Assembly: GCF_030295955.1 (NCBI RefSeq)
Contig: NZ_AP027363.1
Coordinates: 2,170,001 to 2,234,000, forward strand
Reading direction: 5' to 3'
DNA from: Thalassotalea agarivorans
GTDB lineage: Bacteria > Pseudomonadota > Gammaproteobacteria > Enterobacterales > Alteromonadaceae
Length of the DNA: 64,000 nt
How positions within the stretch are numbered: the stretch's first letter is position 1; the number at the start of each line of letters is the position of its first letter. Position numbers and translations under genes: made by a program. This document shows, one piece after another, positions 27,278 through 36,811 of this stretch. The notes beneath the pieces are model-generated. The model worked only from the letters and a program-made list of their open reading frames with translations. It did not search any database and was not told where the DNA came from.

Positions 27278-28878
27278 TATACAGTCTCCTGCATAGCTTG
27301 ATTACCTTTTCGGCTTTGGCGTTTTGCTTCAAATACCGACTCAATTTCTTCCAGTGACTTTCCTTTTGTCTCAGGAAGTAATCGCATAACCAAAATCAAG
27401 CCAAGGACAGCAAAGCAGCCATAGATCATAAATGTTGCTGCTGTGCCTATATTGGCTAACTCCCATGGGAAAACAAATTGTACGGTAAAACTAACGGCGC
27501 TATTGATTAAGCCACAAAAAGCAATACCAATCCCCCTTAAATGATTGGGGAATATTTCAGCTAATAGCACCCACATTACTGGACCCAGTGAAACCGCGAA
27601 AGATGCTACAAAGCCTAAGATACCAATCAATATTAAGGTTGAATTCATATTCGCTGCGGCTTGAATTAACGTCGCTTGATTGTTTCTAGCTTCTTGCTCA
27701 CCAAGTTGTGTTATTAACGCTTCTTTGAAATCCAAATCGGAATAATAAGTCGTACCAATGATAGGTTGGATTTGCTGCTGCAATTCTTGACTTTCTATTG
27801 ATGCAACGCTTGTAGGCGTTAATGTAAAAGTCGCCTTTGAAAAGCCATACGCGGCGATACTCATACTAACAAAAACGCCTGCCAGACCAACAACCATGAG
27901 CGGCTTACGGCCCACTTTATCGATAAGTAACATGGCTACAATTGTAAATACTACATTGATAATACCTACCCATATCGCTTGTGAAAATGCAGCATCCTGC
28001 CCTACACCACTTTGTTCAAATATACTTGGTGCGTAAAAATACACTGCGTTCACACCTGTGATTTGTTGGCTAATGCCTACAACTAATCCAACAACTAAAA
28101 TGTAACGCATCTTGCCAGACAATAGTTCTTTCAAGCGAGACCACAGCGACGGTAGCACTTCATCGTGTGTTTGCTTCACTTCACGCAGCACTTGCTCTGG
28201 ATTTTGATCTGGAAACACGCGTTCAATAACAGCTTTTGCTCGCTCATCTTGATTGTTTACGGCTAACCAACGAGGACTTTCAGGAATCATGAATAGAAAG
28301 CCGAGATATATAACAGCTGGAATTAACTCTATACCTAACATCCAGCGCCAAACATTTTCGGTAATTCCAAGCGATTGAGCCAAACCATCAACGCCACCAC
28401 TAAGCTGGAGAAGATAATAGTTAGCAAAATACGCTGCCGAGAAACCTACAACAATATTAAGTTGATTAATTGAAATCATTTTACCGCGCAGTTTTGCCGG
28501 AGAAATTTCCGCAATATACATTGGCGCTAAAACTAAAGATGCAAATGCGATTCCGCCGATAAAGCGCGCTGCAATTAATGTTTCAACATTAGGTGCAAAC
28601 GCAGAAAAGAAAGCTGACACAACATAAAGCGTAGCAATAGTTATCAATACCTTTTTACGTCCAAAGGCATCAGCACAGGGACCAGCGAAAAATGAGCCCA
28701 ATACCGCGCCGAGCGTTGGTGAGCTAACAACAAAGCCTTGTTGGAACTCATTAAGATTAAACTCTTGAGTAACAAAGCTAACAACGCCAGAGATGACGGA
28801 AGCATCAAAACCAAAAACAAAGCCTCCAAGGGCAACGACTACGGCGATAAAAATGCTTGAAGAATAATTACTGTTCAT
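27277..28878 (-). CDS. MFS sugar porter, probable xylose:H+ symporter
   Basis: 533 residues, sugar porter family. Signatures: GFVFGFDASVISG, ADAFGRKKVL, PESPRWLAV, QQITGVNAVYFYAPSIF, DKVGRKPLM, and PETKGKSLEEIE. It is longer than usual because of an insertion of about 60 residues between segments 9 and 10 (around TFTLTPTSV to QAAANMN), an external loop. The context with xylose isomerase and xylulokinase supports xylose as substrate. A perfect LacI box lies 70 bp upstream of the start. The ribosome site is weak. Distinct from the sugar porter at 8489. Confidence 0.87.
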   Translation of the reverse strand: MNSNYSSSIFIAVVVALGGFVFGFDASVISGVVSFVTQEFNLNEFQQGFVVSSPTLGAVLGSFFAGPCADAFGRKKVLITIATLYVVSAFFSAFAPNVETLIAARFIGGIAFASLVLAPMYIAEISPAKLRGKMISINQLNIVVGFSAAYFANYYLLQLSGGVDGLAQSLGITENVWRWMLGIELIPAVIYLGFLFMIPESPRWLAVNNQDERAKAVIERVFPDQNPEQVLREVKQTHDEVLPSLWSRLKELLSGKMRYILVVGLVVGISQQITGVNAVYFYAPSIFEQSGVGQDAAFSQAIWVGIINVVFTIVAMLLIDKVGRKPLMVVGLAGVFVSMSIAAYGFSKATFTLTPTSVASIESQELQQQIQPIIGTTYYSDLDFKEALITQLGEQEARNNQATLIQAAANMNSTLILIGILGFVASFAVSLGPVMWVLLAEIFPNHLRGIGIAFCGLINSAVSFTVQFVFPWELANIGTAATFMIYGCFAVLGLILVMRLLPETKGKSLEEIESVFEAKRQSRKGNQAMQETV

Positions 28879-28947
28879 TATATTTAGATTTTTTCATTGT
28901 ATTTATATCACTATAACAACAGATTCAACGCGACAAATCAACAAAAA

Positions 28948-28961
28948 TGTTAGCGCTAACA
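28948..28961. promoter_or_regulatory. Xylose-type LacI operator (transporter side)
   Basis: TGTTAGCGCTAACA, a perfect 14-bp palindrome and the best match to the locus consensus. Upstream of the transporter-oxidoreductase-regulator unit. Confidence 0.85.
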
Positions 28962-29129
28962 ATTATTCACTATCAGTTAGTGGCAAAACTAGCGTTATCG
29001 TCTAAACCCTCGGTATGACCAACACTTAGACTCAATCTAGGTAAAATCGTGCAAGCGCTATAAATTTATATCTATATTTTAATAAAAATAAGTAAATTGA
29101 CTCTTGTAAAGCTGATGCTCAACTGATAA

Positions 29130-29143
29130 TGTTAGCGTTAACA
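29130..29143. promoter_or_regulatory. Xylose-type LacI operator (xylB side)
   Basis: TGTTAGCGTTAACA, 36 bp upstream of the xylB start. Its first base is the last base of a GATAAT -10-like hexamer, so bound repressor would cover the transcription start. Confidence 0.83.
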
Positions 29144-29179
29144 TTTATTAAGTAATTTATACATTAGGCGATAGAACAT

Positions 29180-30637
29180 ATGTATTTAGGTATTGATTTA
29201 GGTACGTCGGGCGTAAAAGTCATCATTTTAGACGACGCTGATAACATAAAAGCGCAAGCTTCTGAAAGCATCGAAGTATCTAGACCTCAGCCGCTATGGT
29301 CAGAGCAAGCACCTGAAGACTGGTGGTTGGCAATAGACAAAGCAATTAAGTCGCTTAAAATAAACAATGCCGACCTGTTAAACCAAGTCAGTGCCGTAGG
29401 TATTGCTGGCCAAATGCACGGTGCCACCCTACTTGATGAAAACAATGACGTATTGCGTCCAGCCATACTGTGGAATGATGGTCGATGTCAGGCACAGTGC
29501 GAGACACTAGAGCAACGTGTACCTAATAGTCGCGATATTACGGGTAACATAGCAATGCCTGGTTTTACCGCGCCTAAATTGCTTTGGGTTGCCGAGCATG
29601 AACCCGAAGTATTTGCACAAGTTAAAAAGGTTCTGCTGCCGAAAGATTATTTACGACTACTAATGACAGGAGAGTTTGCTTCTGACATGTCTGATAGCGC
29701 AGGAACATTATGGTTAGATGTTGCAAATCGCTGTTGGTCAGAAGCTATGCTAAACGCGACAGGCTTAACTCTTGACCACATGCCCACTCTTTATGAAGGC
29801 AGTGAGATCACAGGTACATTATTGCCAGAGGTCGCTGATGCTTGGGGATTAAACCAGGTACCAGTAGTTGCAGGTGGTGGAGACAATGCTGCCGGTGCTG
29901 CAGGCATTGGGGTAACATCGCCTAACCAAGCATTTTTATCACTAGGTACGTCTGGTGTTTACTTTGTAGCTAACGATAGTTATTTGCCGAACCCTGAAGG
30001 TGCAGTGCATACGTTTTGTCACTGCTTGCCTGATACATGGCATCAAATGTCAGTCATTTTAAGTGCAGCAAGCTGTTTAAGCTGGGTCACCGCGCTTACT
30101 GGCGCAAAGGACGAAGCGCTGTTGCTTGAAGAAGTAGCGCAATTGGACTTTTCCTCTCCTTGTGAAGTGACATTCCTGCCATACCTATCAGGCGAAAGAA
30201 CTCCCCATAACAATCCGCATGCAAAAGGCGTATTTTTTGGTATGCATGGCAAAACAAATCGTGCCGAGTTAGGTCGAGCGGTGCTAGAAGGTGTCGCATT
30301 TGCGTTTGCAGATGGTCAAAAAGTGTTGTTAGACGCTGGCGCTCAAATCGACAATATCACCGTTATTGGCGGTGGTGCTCGCAGCGAACTTTGGGGAAAA
30401 ATATTGGCGTCAGCATTAGGCAGAACATTAACTTATCGTAAAGGTGGTGAAGTTGGTCCAGCTTATGGTGCTGCGCGCTTAGCTAAACTTGCTGTATCTA
30501 ATCAATCTGTCGCAGACGTTTGTAGCGCAGGCGAAATAACACATGAAATATCGCCAGATGAGGTGCTCGTAGCACAATATCTGGAAAAACAAACTGTATT
30601 TAATAATTTATATAAAACTTTATCGCCTTTGTTCTAA
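29180..30637 (+). CDS. xylB: Xylulokinase
   Basis: FGGY-family kinase that phosphorylates D-xylulose to xylulose 5-phosphate. 485 residues. Sugar-kinase motifs: MYLGIDLGTSGVK at the N-terminus, GIAGQMHGATLLD, the catalytic region VVAGGGDNAAGAAG, and VIGGGARSELWGKILA for ATP binding. First gene of xylB-xylA-tal, 33 bp before xylA. Confidence 0.95.
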   Translation: MYLGIDLGTSGVKVIILDDADNIKAQASESIEVSRPQPLWSEQAPEDWWLAIDKAIKSLKINNADLLNQVSAVGIAGQMHGATLLDENNDVLRPAILWNDGRCQAQCETLEQRVPNSRDITGNIAMPGFTAPKLLWVAEHEPEVFAQVKKVLLPKDYLRLLMTGEFASDMSDSAGTLWLDVANRCWSEAMLNATGLTLDHMPTLYEGSEITGTLLPEVADAWGLNQVPVVAGGGDNAAGAAGIGVTSPNQAFLSLGTSGVYFVANDSYLPNPEGAVHTFCHCLPDTWHQMSVILSAASCLSWVTALTGAKDEALLLEEVAQLDFSSPCEVTFLPYLSGERTPHNNPHAKGVFFGMHGKTNRAELGRAVLEGVAFAFADGQKVLLDAGAQIDNITVIGGGARSELWGKILASALGRTLTYRKGGEVGPAYGAARLAKLAVSNQSVADVCSAGEITHEISPDEVLVAQYLEKQTVFNNLYKTLSPLF

Positions 30638-30669
30638 CAGGGATATAGCGATTACTTGGAGTCAACACT

Positions 30670-31986
30670 ATGAGTGAATTTTTTGATAACGTCGGCAAAA
30701 TTAAATATGAAGGCGAAAACAGTACTAACCCATTTGCATTTAGATTTTACAATGAAGATCAGGTTGTACTAGGTAAAACCATGAAGGAACACCTTCGCTT
30801 TGCAGCATGTTATTGGCACAACTTTTGTTGGCCAGGATCAGACGTATTTGGTGGTGGAACGTTTGATCGCCCATGGATTCAACCAACAGGTGACCAATTA
30901 GCGTTAGCAGAACAGAAAGCAAAAGTTGCGTTTGAATTTTTTGAAAAATTAACGGTTCCTTACTTTTGTTTTCACGATACAGACGTTGCACCTGAAGGCG
31001 CATCATTAAAAGAAACAATCGCAAACGTAAACCATATCGCTGACATTTTTGAAAAAGAAATGGACCGCACCGGCGTTGAGCTATTATGGGGAACAGCAAA
31101 CTTGTTCTCTAACCCGAGGTTTTGTGCGGGTGCTGCTACCAACCCTAACGCAGATCTATTTGCTTATGCGGCAGCGCAAGTTAAGAATGCTATGGATGTA
31201 ACCAATCGTTTAGGTGGACACAATTACGTATTATGGGGTGGTCGCGAAGGTTATGACACCTTGCTGAACACCAACCTTAAACAAGAAGGCGAGCAATTTG
31301 CGCGTTTCCTTAAAATGGTTGTTGAATACAAGCATAAGATTGGCTTCAACGGTACTTTACTTATTGAACCTAAACCACAAGAGCCTACAAAGCATCAGTA
31401 TGACTACGATACAGCGACAGTTTATGGTTTCTTAGCAGAACATGGTCTAGAGAAAGAAATTCAAGTTAATATCGAAGCTAACCACGCAACGCTTGCTGGT
31501 CATAGTTTCCATCATGAAGTTGCAGTAGCCTGTTCAAAAGGCATTATGGGTAGTATTGACGCGAACCGCGGTGACATGCAAAACGGTTGGGACACAGACC
31601 AATTCCCTAACGACGTGCCTGAATGTTCATTGGTGATGTATGAAATCCTTAAAGCGGGTGGCTTTAAAACGGGTGGTTTGAACTTTGACACGAAGATCAG
31701 ACGACAATCTGTCGAGCGTGACGACCTATTCCATGGCCATATCGGCGGTATGGACACTATGGCACGTGCATTATTGAATGCAGCGGCTATGATTGAAGAT
31801 GGTTCTATTGAAAAATTCAAAACTGACCGTTATGCAACCTGGAACAATGACTTAGGTAAGAGCATTATGGACGGTAAGCAAAGTCTTGAAAGCCTATCAG
31901 AATACGCGCTAGGCAACGACATAGACCCTAAAGCAGTGTCTGGTCGTCAAGAACTACTTGAAAATATTGTGAACAGATTCGTATAA
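30670..31986 (+). CDS. xylA: Xylose isomerase
   Basis: Converts D-xylose to D-xylulose with two divalent metals. 438 residues, the length of the group II enzymes. Visible: [11 protein letters not shown] with the catalytic His, [44 protein letters not shown] metal-site region, and [21 protein letters not shown] ribosome site precedes the ATG. Second gene of the operon. Confidence 0.97.
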   Translation: MSEFFDNVGKIKYEGENSTNPFAFRFYNEDQVVLGKTMKEHLRFAACYWHNFCWPGSDVFGGGTFDRPWIQPTGDQLALAEQKAKVAFEFFEKLTVPYFCFHDTDVAPEGASLKETIANVNHIADIFEKEMDRTGVELLWGTANLFSNPRFCAGAATNPNADLFAYAAAQVKNAMDVTNRLGGHNYVLWGGREGYDTLLNTNLKQEGEQFARFLKMVVEYKHKIGFNGTLLIEPKPQEPTKHQYDYDTATVYGFLAEHGLEKEIQVNIEANHATLAGHSFHHEVAVACSKGIMGSIDANRGDMQNGWDTDQFPNDVPECSLVMYEILKAGGFKTGGLNFDTKIRRQSVERDDLFHGHIGGMDTMARALLNAAAMIEDGSIEKFKTDRYATWNNDLGKSIMDGKQSLESLSEYALGNDIDPKAVSGRQELLENIVNRFV

Positions 31987-32006
31987 AGAAATACTTGATA
32001 AATGAT

Positions 32007-32032
32007 AAAGGGCAGGTCATTCTGCCCTTTTT
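32007..32032 (+). terminator. Terminator-like hairpin between xylA and tal
   Basis: AAAGGGCAG / CTGCCCTTT stem with a GTCATT loop and a T run, 20 bp after xylA and 27 bp before the tal start. It would lower transaldolase expression relative to xylBA. An in-frame ATG at 32002 lies inside it and is not the tal start. Confidence 0.75.
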
Positions 32033-32058
32033 ACTTAGAAGGAAGCTTAGGAGTTCCC

Positions 32059-32991
32059 ATGAACTTATTAGAACAACTAAAGCAGGTGACAACCGTAGTT
32101 GCCGACAGCGGCGATGTAGATGCAATTAAGGAATTAAATCCGATTGATGCAACCACGAACCCTAGTTTGATTCTTCAAGCGGCGAAGTTGCCTCAATATA
32201 AACACCTGATTACTGATGCGATTGAAAAAGGCAGTGACACTGAAGATATTTGCGATCGACTAACAGTAAATTTTGGTTGTGAAATCCTCAAGCACGTCCC
32301 TGGTCGTGTATCAACAGAAGTAGACGCGCGTCTTTCGTTTGATACAGAGGCGAGTGTGGCAAAAGCGCATAAAATAATAGCTTTGTATGAGCAAGCTGGT
32401 GTTTCAAAAGAGCGTATTTTGATAAAACTTGCTTCAACGTGGCAAGGCATAAAAGCGGCAGAACAGCTCGAAAAAGAGGGAATTGGCTGTAACCTAACCC
32501 TACTCTTTAGTAAAGCCCAAGCAATTGCATGTGCTGAAGCTGAAGTAACGCTAATTTCGCCTTTTGTAGGTCGTATTTTAGACTGGTACAAAGCGAGCAC
32601 AGGCCAAGACTATGTTGGCGCTGATGATCCAGGTGTGCAATCAGTAACTGGTATTTATACTTACTACAAGCAGTATGGTTACGACACTGTAGTAATGGGT
32701 GCCAGCTTTAGAAATACAGGTGAAATAATCGAACTTGCTGGTTGCGACCTACTGACGATTTCACCTGCACTATTAACCGAGCTGCAAAATACCGAAGGTA
32801 CACTTGAGACCAAGCTTTCTGCAGATGCGGTAGAAAAACGCTCTCGCGATGAAATTACGCCTCTTACAGCGGAATCTTTCGCATGGCAACATAATGAAGA
32901 TGCCATGGCGGTTGAAAAACTTTCTGAAGGTATTCGCAAGTTTGCTGTCGACCAACGTGCATTAGAAGATCTAGTTGAATCTTTAAAATAA
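32059..32991 (+). CDS. tal: Transaldolase
   Basis: Pentose phosphate enzyme that moves a dihydroxyacetone unit between sugar phosphates and so drains xylulose 5-phosphate into glycolysis. 310 residues, the TalB type. Motifs: [16 protein letters not shown], the Schiff-base lysine in [17 protein letters not shown], and [19 protein letters not shown]. The ATG at 32059 follows TTAGGAG. Confidence 0.95.
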   Translation: MNLLEQLKQVTTVVADSGDVDAIKELNPIDATTNPSLILQAAKLPQYKHLITDAIEKGSDTEDICDRLTVNFGCEILKHVPGRVSTEVDARLSFDTEASVAKAHKIIALYEQAGVSKERILIKLASTWQGIKAAEQLEKEGIGCNLTLLFSKAQAIACAEAEVTLISPFVGRILDWYKASTGQDYVGADDPGVQSVTGIYTYYKQYGYDTVVMGASFRNTGEIIELAGCDLLTISPALLTELQNTEGTLETKLSADAVEKRSRDEITPLTAESFAWQHNEDAMAVEKLSEGIRKFAVDQRALEDLVESLK

Positions 32992-33058
32992 CGATTTAAG
33001 AGCACTTCTTTACGTTTAACTGTGGTTCCTCCCCCACTAAGTTGTGCTCGACTTATTA

Positions 33059-33085
33059 AAAAGCCAGCGTAATGCGCTGGCTTTT
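33059..33085. terminator. Terminator between tal and the unknown operon
   Basis: AAAAGCCAGCG / CGCTGGCTTTT stem with a TAATG loop. It lies between convergent units and can serve both. Confidence 0.85.
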
Positions 33086-33096
33086 CTATTTCCCGT

Positions 33097-33423
33097 CTAC
33101 ACAAAGACACCTAATGCGGTATCAACCACTAAATCAATCATGCCTTGCCTGAATCGGTCTAGTTTTGTTAACGACACGCCTTGCTGCCGCAAAGCAAAAA
33201 GTTTAGCTACGGCCTTTTTAGCTTCAACAAGATCGCGAAAATCCTGCGCATTAATATCACCTGTTGCGAGCAAAACCGTCCACCTTTCAAGGTCTTCTTT
33301 GCTTTCAGCTATAAACGCATCAACATCGCGTTTAACCTCATCATCGAAGCCATCAAAGTTTTCTTTGGCTAACGCTATAGTGCCCTCTTTTAGGGTATCA
33401 ATAAATTGTTCAAACTTTGCCAT
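33097..33423 (-). CDS. Small helical protein, third gene of unknown operon
   Basis: 108 residues, largely alpha-helical and charged, with a hydrophobic end (MIDLVVDTALGVFV). No signal peptide, so probably cytoplasmic. GAGGGGCGCTAACAA precedes the ATG, and the start is only 3 bp after the stop of the lipoprotein gene, so coupling is likely. I recognise no family. Confidence 0.72.
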   Translation of the reverse strand: MAKFEQFIDTLKEGTIALAKENFDGFDDEVKRDVDAFIAESKEDLERWTVLLATGDINAQDFRDLVEAKKAVAKLFALRQQGVSLTKLDRFRQGMIDLVVDTALGVFV

Positions 33424-33426
33424 TTG

Positions 33427-33879
33427 TTAGCGCCCCTCTGGTAAACAATCTGTCGCTTTTTCTTTATTTGCTTCTAAGCAAATAATTTGATCAAACGCCT
33501 CTGCTGTAAGTTTTTTATATTCATCAATCAAAACCTTTGATAGCACGCCACGTTCACGCCACCTTTTGAAGAATTTACCTAATAGATCTCCTTCAGGATC
33601 TTTAAGAATTTGCCATTGCTTAGCCGACAATTGATTGTTTGGCACACCATTGACAAACTCGTACGCTTTTTCTGCTTTTAGCATAACCTCCGCTACTTCA
33701 TCTTGGTGCTGTTCATAGGGTAAATTTGCTTTTGAGAGCAGTACTAACGTCTCCGCTTTTAATGACGTTGCGTTTTCATAAGCTGTTGGGCTATGGGGCC
33801 CAATAAGTGGTGTACAGGCAACGCATAGTAGCGCCAAAACTGTAAAGAAAACATATCGCTTGTTTGTACTTTGCTTCAT
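33427..33879 (-). CDS. Small lipoprotein, second gene of unknown operon
   Basis: 150 residues. N-terminal basic stretch, hydrophobic core and lipobox LLCVAC give a predicted lipoprotein after Cys22. The mature part is helical with two further Cys near the C-terminus (IICLEANKEKATDCLP), possibly a disulfide. It begins 15 bp after the coiled-coil membrane protein gene. Family not recognised. Confidence 0.75.
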   Translation of the reverse strand: MKQSTNKRYVFFTVLALLCVACTPLIGPHSPTAYENATSLKAETLVLLSKANLPYEQHQDEVAEVMLKAEKAYEFVNGVPNNQLSAKQWQILKDPEGDLLGKFFKRWRERGVLSKVLIDEYKKLTAEAFDQIICLEANKEKATDCLPEGR

Positions 33880-33894
33880 GACAAATCCCTTTAT

Positions 33895-34743
33895 TTAACT
33901 GGGCTGAGAAGTAGCTTCTTTATCCCGCCCTGCGCCGCTCACTCGCCCTAAAATGTAACCTGACAAGCCACCGAGTAATGCTGAGAGTTCCTTACTTTCT
34001 AATACACCCATAATACCGAATAGAATAATGGCGATAACAATCAGGAAAATAGTTACAAACTGAATCCCCTTTTCGCCGGCAAAAATAGATTCTGCGATGG
34101 ACTCTTTTTTGAGTGCGATAACATAAAAGCCAATAATGACAATGGCGACCAAGATACAAAACGCCACGCTGACCAAGGTTCTAAACTTGTTTCGCTCTTC
34201 CTCTAAATTGAGTAAGTTTGCAATTTTCTGCTCTATTGCCGCAATACTATTAAAGAGCTCTTCTCGGTGCTGTTTAAGCAATTGTATCTTTGCATCTAAC
34301 GAAATCGCTTTTGCCCGCTCTTCCCTCATGCGGCTAATTTGATATTCATCTTCTTGAACATAGGATTTCAATTGATTTAATAAAACGAGTTGGTCGTCAT
34401 TCTTGTTATCAATCGCTTCAAGATCATCAATATCCTTCTTGTCTTTGTCAACACGCTGTTGAATCACTTTGACGCGCGATTCAACTTCAGCATCACTAGA
34501 AGGTAAATAACGGCGCTCTTCAGTCAACTTAGCCAATTCATCTTCCGACGCACTTTGATTAATAAGCATCTTTTTACGAAGCACGATTAACGATTGAAAA
34601 TCGTCCGGTAATGTTTTTTGAAGTGCTGAGTTTTGTTTTAAGTTAATACTCTCTTTTTCCAGCGTTTCGCTACTGATAGCAAAAAAGGAGCACAACACTG
34701 TAAACAACAAAGCAACCTTGATTTTATACATGATAGATTCCAT
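33895..34743 (-). CDS. Coiled-coil membrane protein, first gene of unknown operon
   Basis: 282 residues. A signal peptide or membrane anchor (KIKVALLFTVLCSFFAIS) comes first, then about 160 residues of strongly heptad-like charged helix (KLTEERRYL to LEEERNKF), then two membrane segments (VSVAFCILVAIVIIGFYVIAL and FVTIFLIVIAIILFGIMGVL). A Gly-rich amphipathic end with LSALLGGLSGYILGRVSGAG completes it. The coiled coil should lie in the periplasm. The ATG at 34743 has an AGGGA site 9 bases upstream; an ATG four codons later is also possible. No family recognised. It forms a compact operon with the lipoprotein and the small helical protein. Confidence 0.74.
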   Translation of the reverse strand: MESIMYKIKVALLFTVLCSFFAISSETLEKESINLKQNSALQKTLPDDFQSLIVLRKKMLINQSASEDELAKLTEERRYLPSSDAEVESRVKVIQQRVDKDKKDIDDLEAIDNKNDDQLVLLNQLKSYVQEDEYQISRMREERAKAISLDAKIQLLKQHREELFNSIAAIEQKIANLLNLEEERNKFRTLVSVAFCILVAIVIIGFYVIALKKESIAESIFAGEKGIQFVTIFLIVIAIILFGIMGVLESKELSALLGGLSGYILGRVSGAGRDKEATSQPS

Positions 34744-34927
34744 TGTGCGATTTCCCTGCAAAGGCCGCCGAAACTTCAAATCGTTTCGCTACAGAGACAA
34801 ATACCTAGCCTTAAGTAAAGCGTGAGATGAAAAATTTAGCCAAAAATCAGTGCTTTTTTACGCTATATTGTTAGGTTTAGGGCGTTTTCAGCATGAAAAT
34901 GCTATCGAAAATAGAGGAAAAATTAAT

Positions 34928-35347
34928 ATGAGCGCGTTGAAAACTCAGCAAAATAATGGCGATGTATTAGCTTTTATTAACCAAGCGCAGCCCGCACAAC
35001 GACAGTCAGATGCACTCAAATTATTGCCCATTATGGAAAAAATTTCTGGTCAAAAAGCGACAATGTGGGGTACTAGCATTGTTGGGTTTGGGCAATATCA
35101 TTACACCAATACTGGTAAGGGAGGTAGTTGGCCTATTACCGGGTTTTCCCCTAGAAAAAACGCGTTAACAATTTATGTCATGCCAGGGTTTGAACGCTAC
35201 AAACCCATGATGGATAAACTAGGAAAATACACGACCGGCAAGTCATGTTTATACGTAAAGAAACTCAACGATATAAACCTTGAGGTATTAACGCAACTAT
35301 TAAAAACTGCTTACAAGGATATGCAAGCGATGTACGAAACTGACTGA
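34928..35347 (+). CDS. DUF1801 domain protein
   Basis: 139 residues. The pattern SDALKLLPIMEKISGQKATMWGTSIVGFGQYHY followed by FSPRKNALTIYVMPG matches the DUF1801 (YdhG-like) fold, a small alpha/beta protein of unknown biochemical function. GAGG before the ATG at 34928 decides the start; the longer frame from 34850 lacks a site. Convergent with the helicase gene, 7 bp apart. Confidence 0.85.
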   Translation: MSALKTQQNNGDVLAFINQAQPAQRQSDALKLLPIMEKISGQKATMWGTSIVGFGQYHYTNTGKGGSWPITGFSPRKNALTIYVMPGFERYKPMMDKLGKYTTGKSCLYVKKLNDINLEVLTQLLKTAYKDMQAMYETD

Positions 35348-35354
35348 GTAAAGG

Positions 35355-36704
35355 TTACTCTTCGTCATCCTGTCGTTCAATTTCTTCTCGCGTTAACGAC
35401 TGTTTCTTGCGCATTACCGGCATATCACCCATATCTTTCGCAACAAGGAAAGACTTTTTGCGTTTAATAGGTGCGGACGCTTTAACTGTTTGTTTCAGTG
35501 ACGTATCTTCTTGTACTTTTTTGACAAGCTTAGGTTTTGCTTTCTTCGGTTTTAATCCCTTAAATTTAGCAGGAAGTGAATCCACTTTTTCAAAGGTTAA
35601 GCTTTGTTGTAAATACCCTTCGATGTTTTTAAAGCTCTGCCAATCTTTCGGGCCAACAAATGAAATCGCAATACCTTTATTTCCTGCTCGGCCTGTACGG
35701 CCAATACGGTGCACAAACTCCTCTACATGCTTAGGCAAATCAAAATTAAACACGTGAGAAATATTGCTGACATCTAGCCCCCGAGCTGCCAAGTCGGTGG
35801 TCACTAAGATTTTATGCCTACCACGAGAAAATTCATCCATGATTTGATTACGCTTCGACTGAATCAATTCTCCAGATAAAGCGACGGTTGAGTATCCTTG
35901 CGCTGTCAATTCGTTGGCTAATACTTCAGTATCTGCGCGCGTTGCTGTAAATACTATAGCTTGATCAAGCTGCTGCGCTTTTAAAAAGTGTTCAAGCAAC
36001 GCTTTTTTGTGGTCAAGGTTATCTGCCAAATAAAACTGTTTAGCGATGTCATCGTGTTCTGCTATGTCAGCGTCAACCGCTATTCTTTTTGGATCTTTAA
36101 GCAACGACAAAGCAAACTCATTTACTTGTGCATGATCCATGGTTGCAGAAAACAACAAGGTTTGGCGTTTACGATGGTTTGCTTCTTCATTAATTTTGGT
36201 TAATTCCTTAGAAAAACCAAGATCTAACATACGATCGGCTTCATCAAGAATCAGCAGTTCCAAACCTTGTAAGTAAAAATGACCATGACCTAAATGGTCC
36301 GCTAAGCGCCCTGGCGTAGCAACAATGATGTGTGGCTCTTTTGCCAGCACCTTTGCTTGATCATTGAAATTTTCGCCACCGAGTATTAATACAGACTTGA
36401 ATGAGCTACCGGCAGTAAACAACCTAACTTGCGAAAAAACTTGCTTTGCTAGTTCTCTGGTTGGAGCAAGAATAAGCGCGCGAGGATCCTTCTTACTCAA
36501 TGCTTTTTGCTTTGTTAAACGTTGCATCATAGGTAATACAAACGCCAAAGTTTTTCCTGACCCAGTCTTAGAAGAGGCGATCAAATCGTGCCCACTCATG
36601 GCAGCAGGAATAGCTTGCTGTTGTATCTCTGTTGGCGTGTCAAAGCCCAAATGCTCGACTTGCCCTGCTAATCGTTTATCAAAACCAAAATCTTTAAATT
36701 GCAA
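35355..36704 (-). CDS. DEAD-box RNA helicase
   Basis: ATP-dependent RNA helicase, 449 residues. Q-motif region FKDFGFDKRLAGQVEHLGFDTPTEIQ, Walker A ASSKTGSGKT, PTRELAKQV, DEAD box LILDEADRMLD, SAT, and HRIGRTGRAG are present. A basic C-terminal tail follows (LKPKKAKPKLVKKV). The start is TTG at 36704 behind AGGGGTTATT; an in-frame stop just upstream excludes an earlier start. It is close to the RhlE/SrmB group, but I cannot assign the paralogue. Confidence 0.93.
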   Translation of the reverse strand: MQFKDFGFDKRLAGQVEHLGFDTPTEIQQQAIPAAMSGHDLIASSKTGSGKTLAFVLPMMQRLTKQKALSKKDPRALILAPTRELAKQVFSQVRLFTAGSSFKSVLILGGENFNDQAKVLAKEPHIIVATPGRLADHLGHGHFYLQGLELLILDEADRMLDLGFSKELTKINEEANHRKRQTLLFSATMDHAQVNEFALSLLKDPKRIAVDADIAEHDDIAKQFYLADNLDHKKALLEHFLKAQQLDQAIVFTATRADTEVLANELTAQGYSTVALSGELIQSKRNQIMDEFSRGRHKILVTTDLAARGLDVSNISHVFNFDLPKHVEEFVHRIGRTGRAGNKGIAISFVGPKDWQSFKNIEGYLQQSLTFEKVDSLPAKFKGLKPKKAKPKLVKKVQEDTSLKQTVKASAPIKRKKSFLVAKDMGDMPVMRKKQSLTREEIERQDDEE

Positions 36705-36750
36705 AATAACCCCTGGTAAAGTGCGTTAAATACTCATTACTTTGTGTGTT

Positions 36751-36780
36751 AAAAAAGGCCAACTTGCGCTGGCCTTTAAT
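36751..36780 (-). terminator. gltX terminator
   Basis: Stem AAAGGCCA / TGGCCTTT with an 8-base loop and, on the minus strand, a run of six U. It lies between gltX and the helicase gene. Confidence 0.82.
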
Positions 36781-36811
36781 CTAAGTGATACCTTATAGCC
36801 TAGTTCGCAAC

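Larger units (their letters stand above)
28879..29179. other. Divergent control region of transporter and xylBA operons
   Basis: About 300 bp with two LacI boxes at 28948 and 29130. Each box directly follows an AT-rich -10-like element in its own direction (AATAAT and GATAAT), the expected layout for steric repression. No other element was recognised. Confidence 0.6.

Noticed and set aside
33044-33430. 128-codon frame opposite the 108-residue gene
   Set aside because: Antisense to a gene with a good ribosome site and operon context; it also reads through the terminator at 33059-33085.
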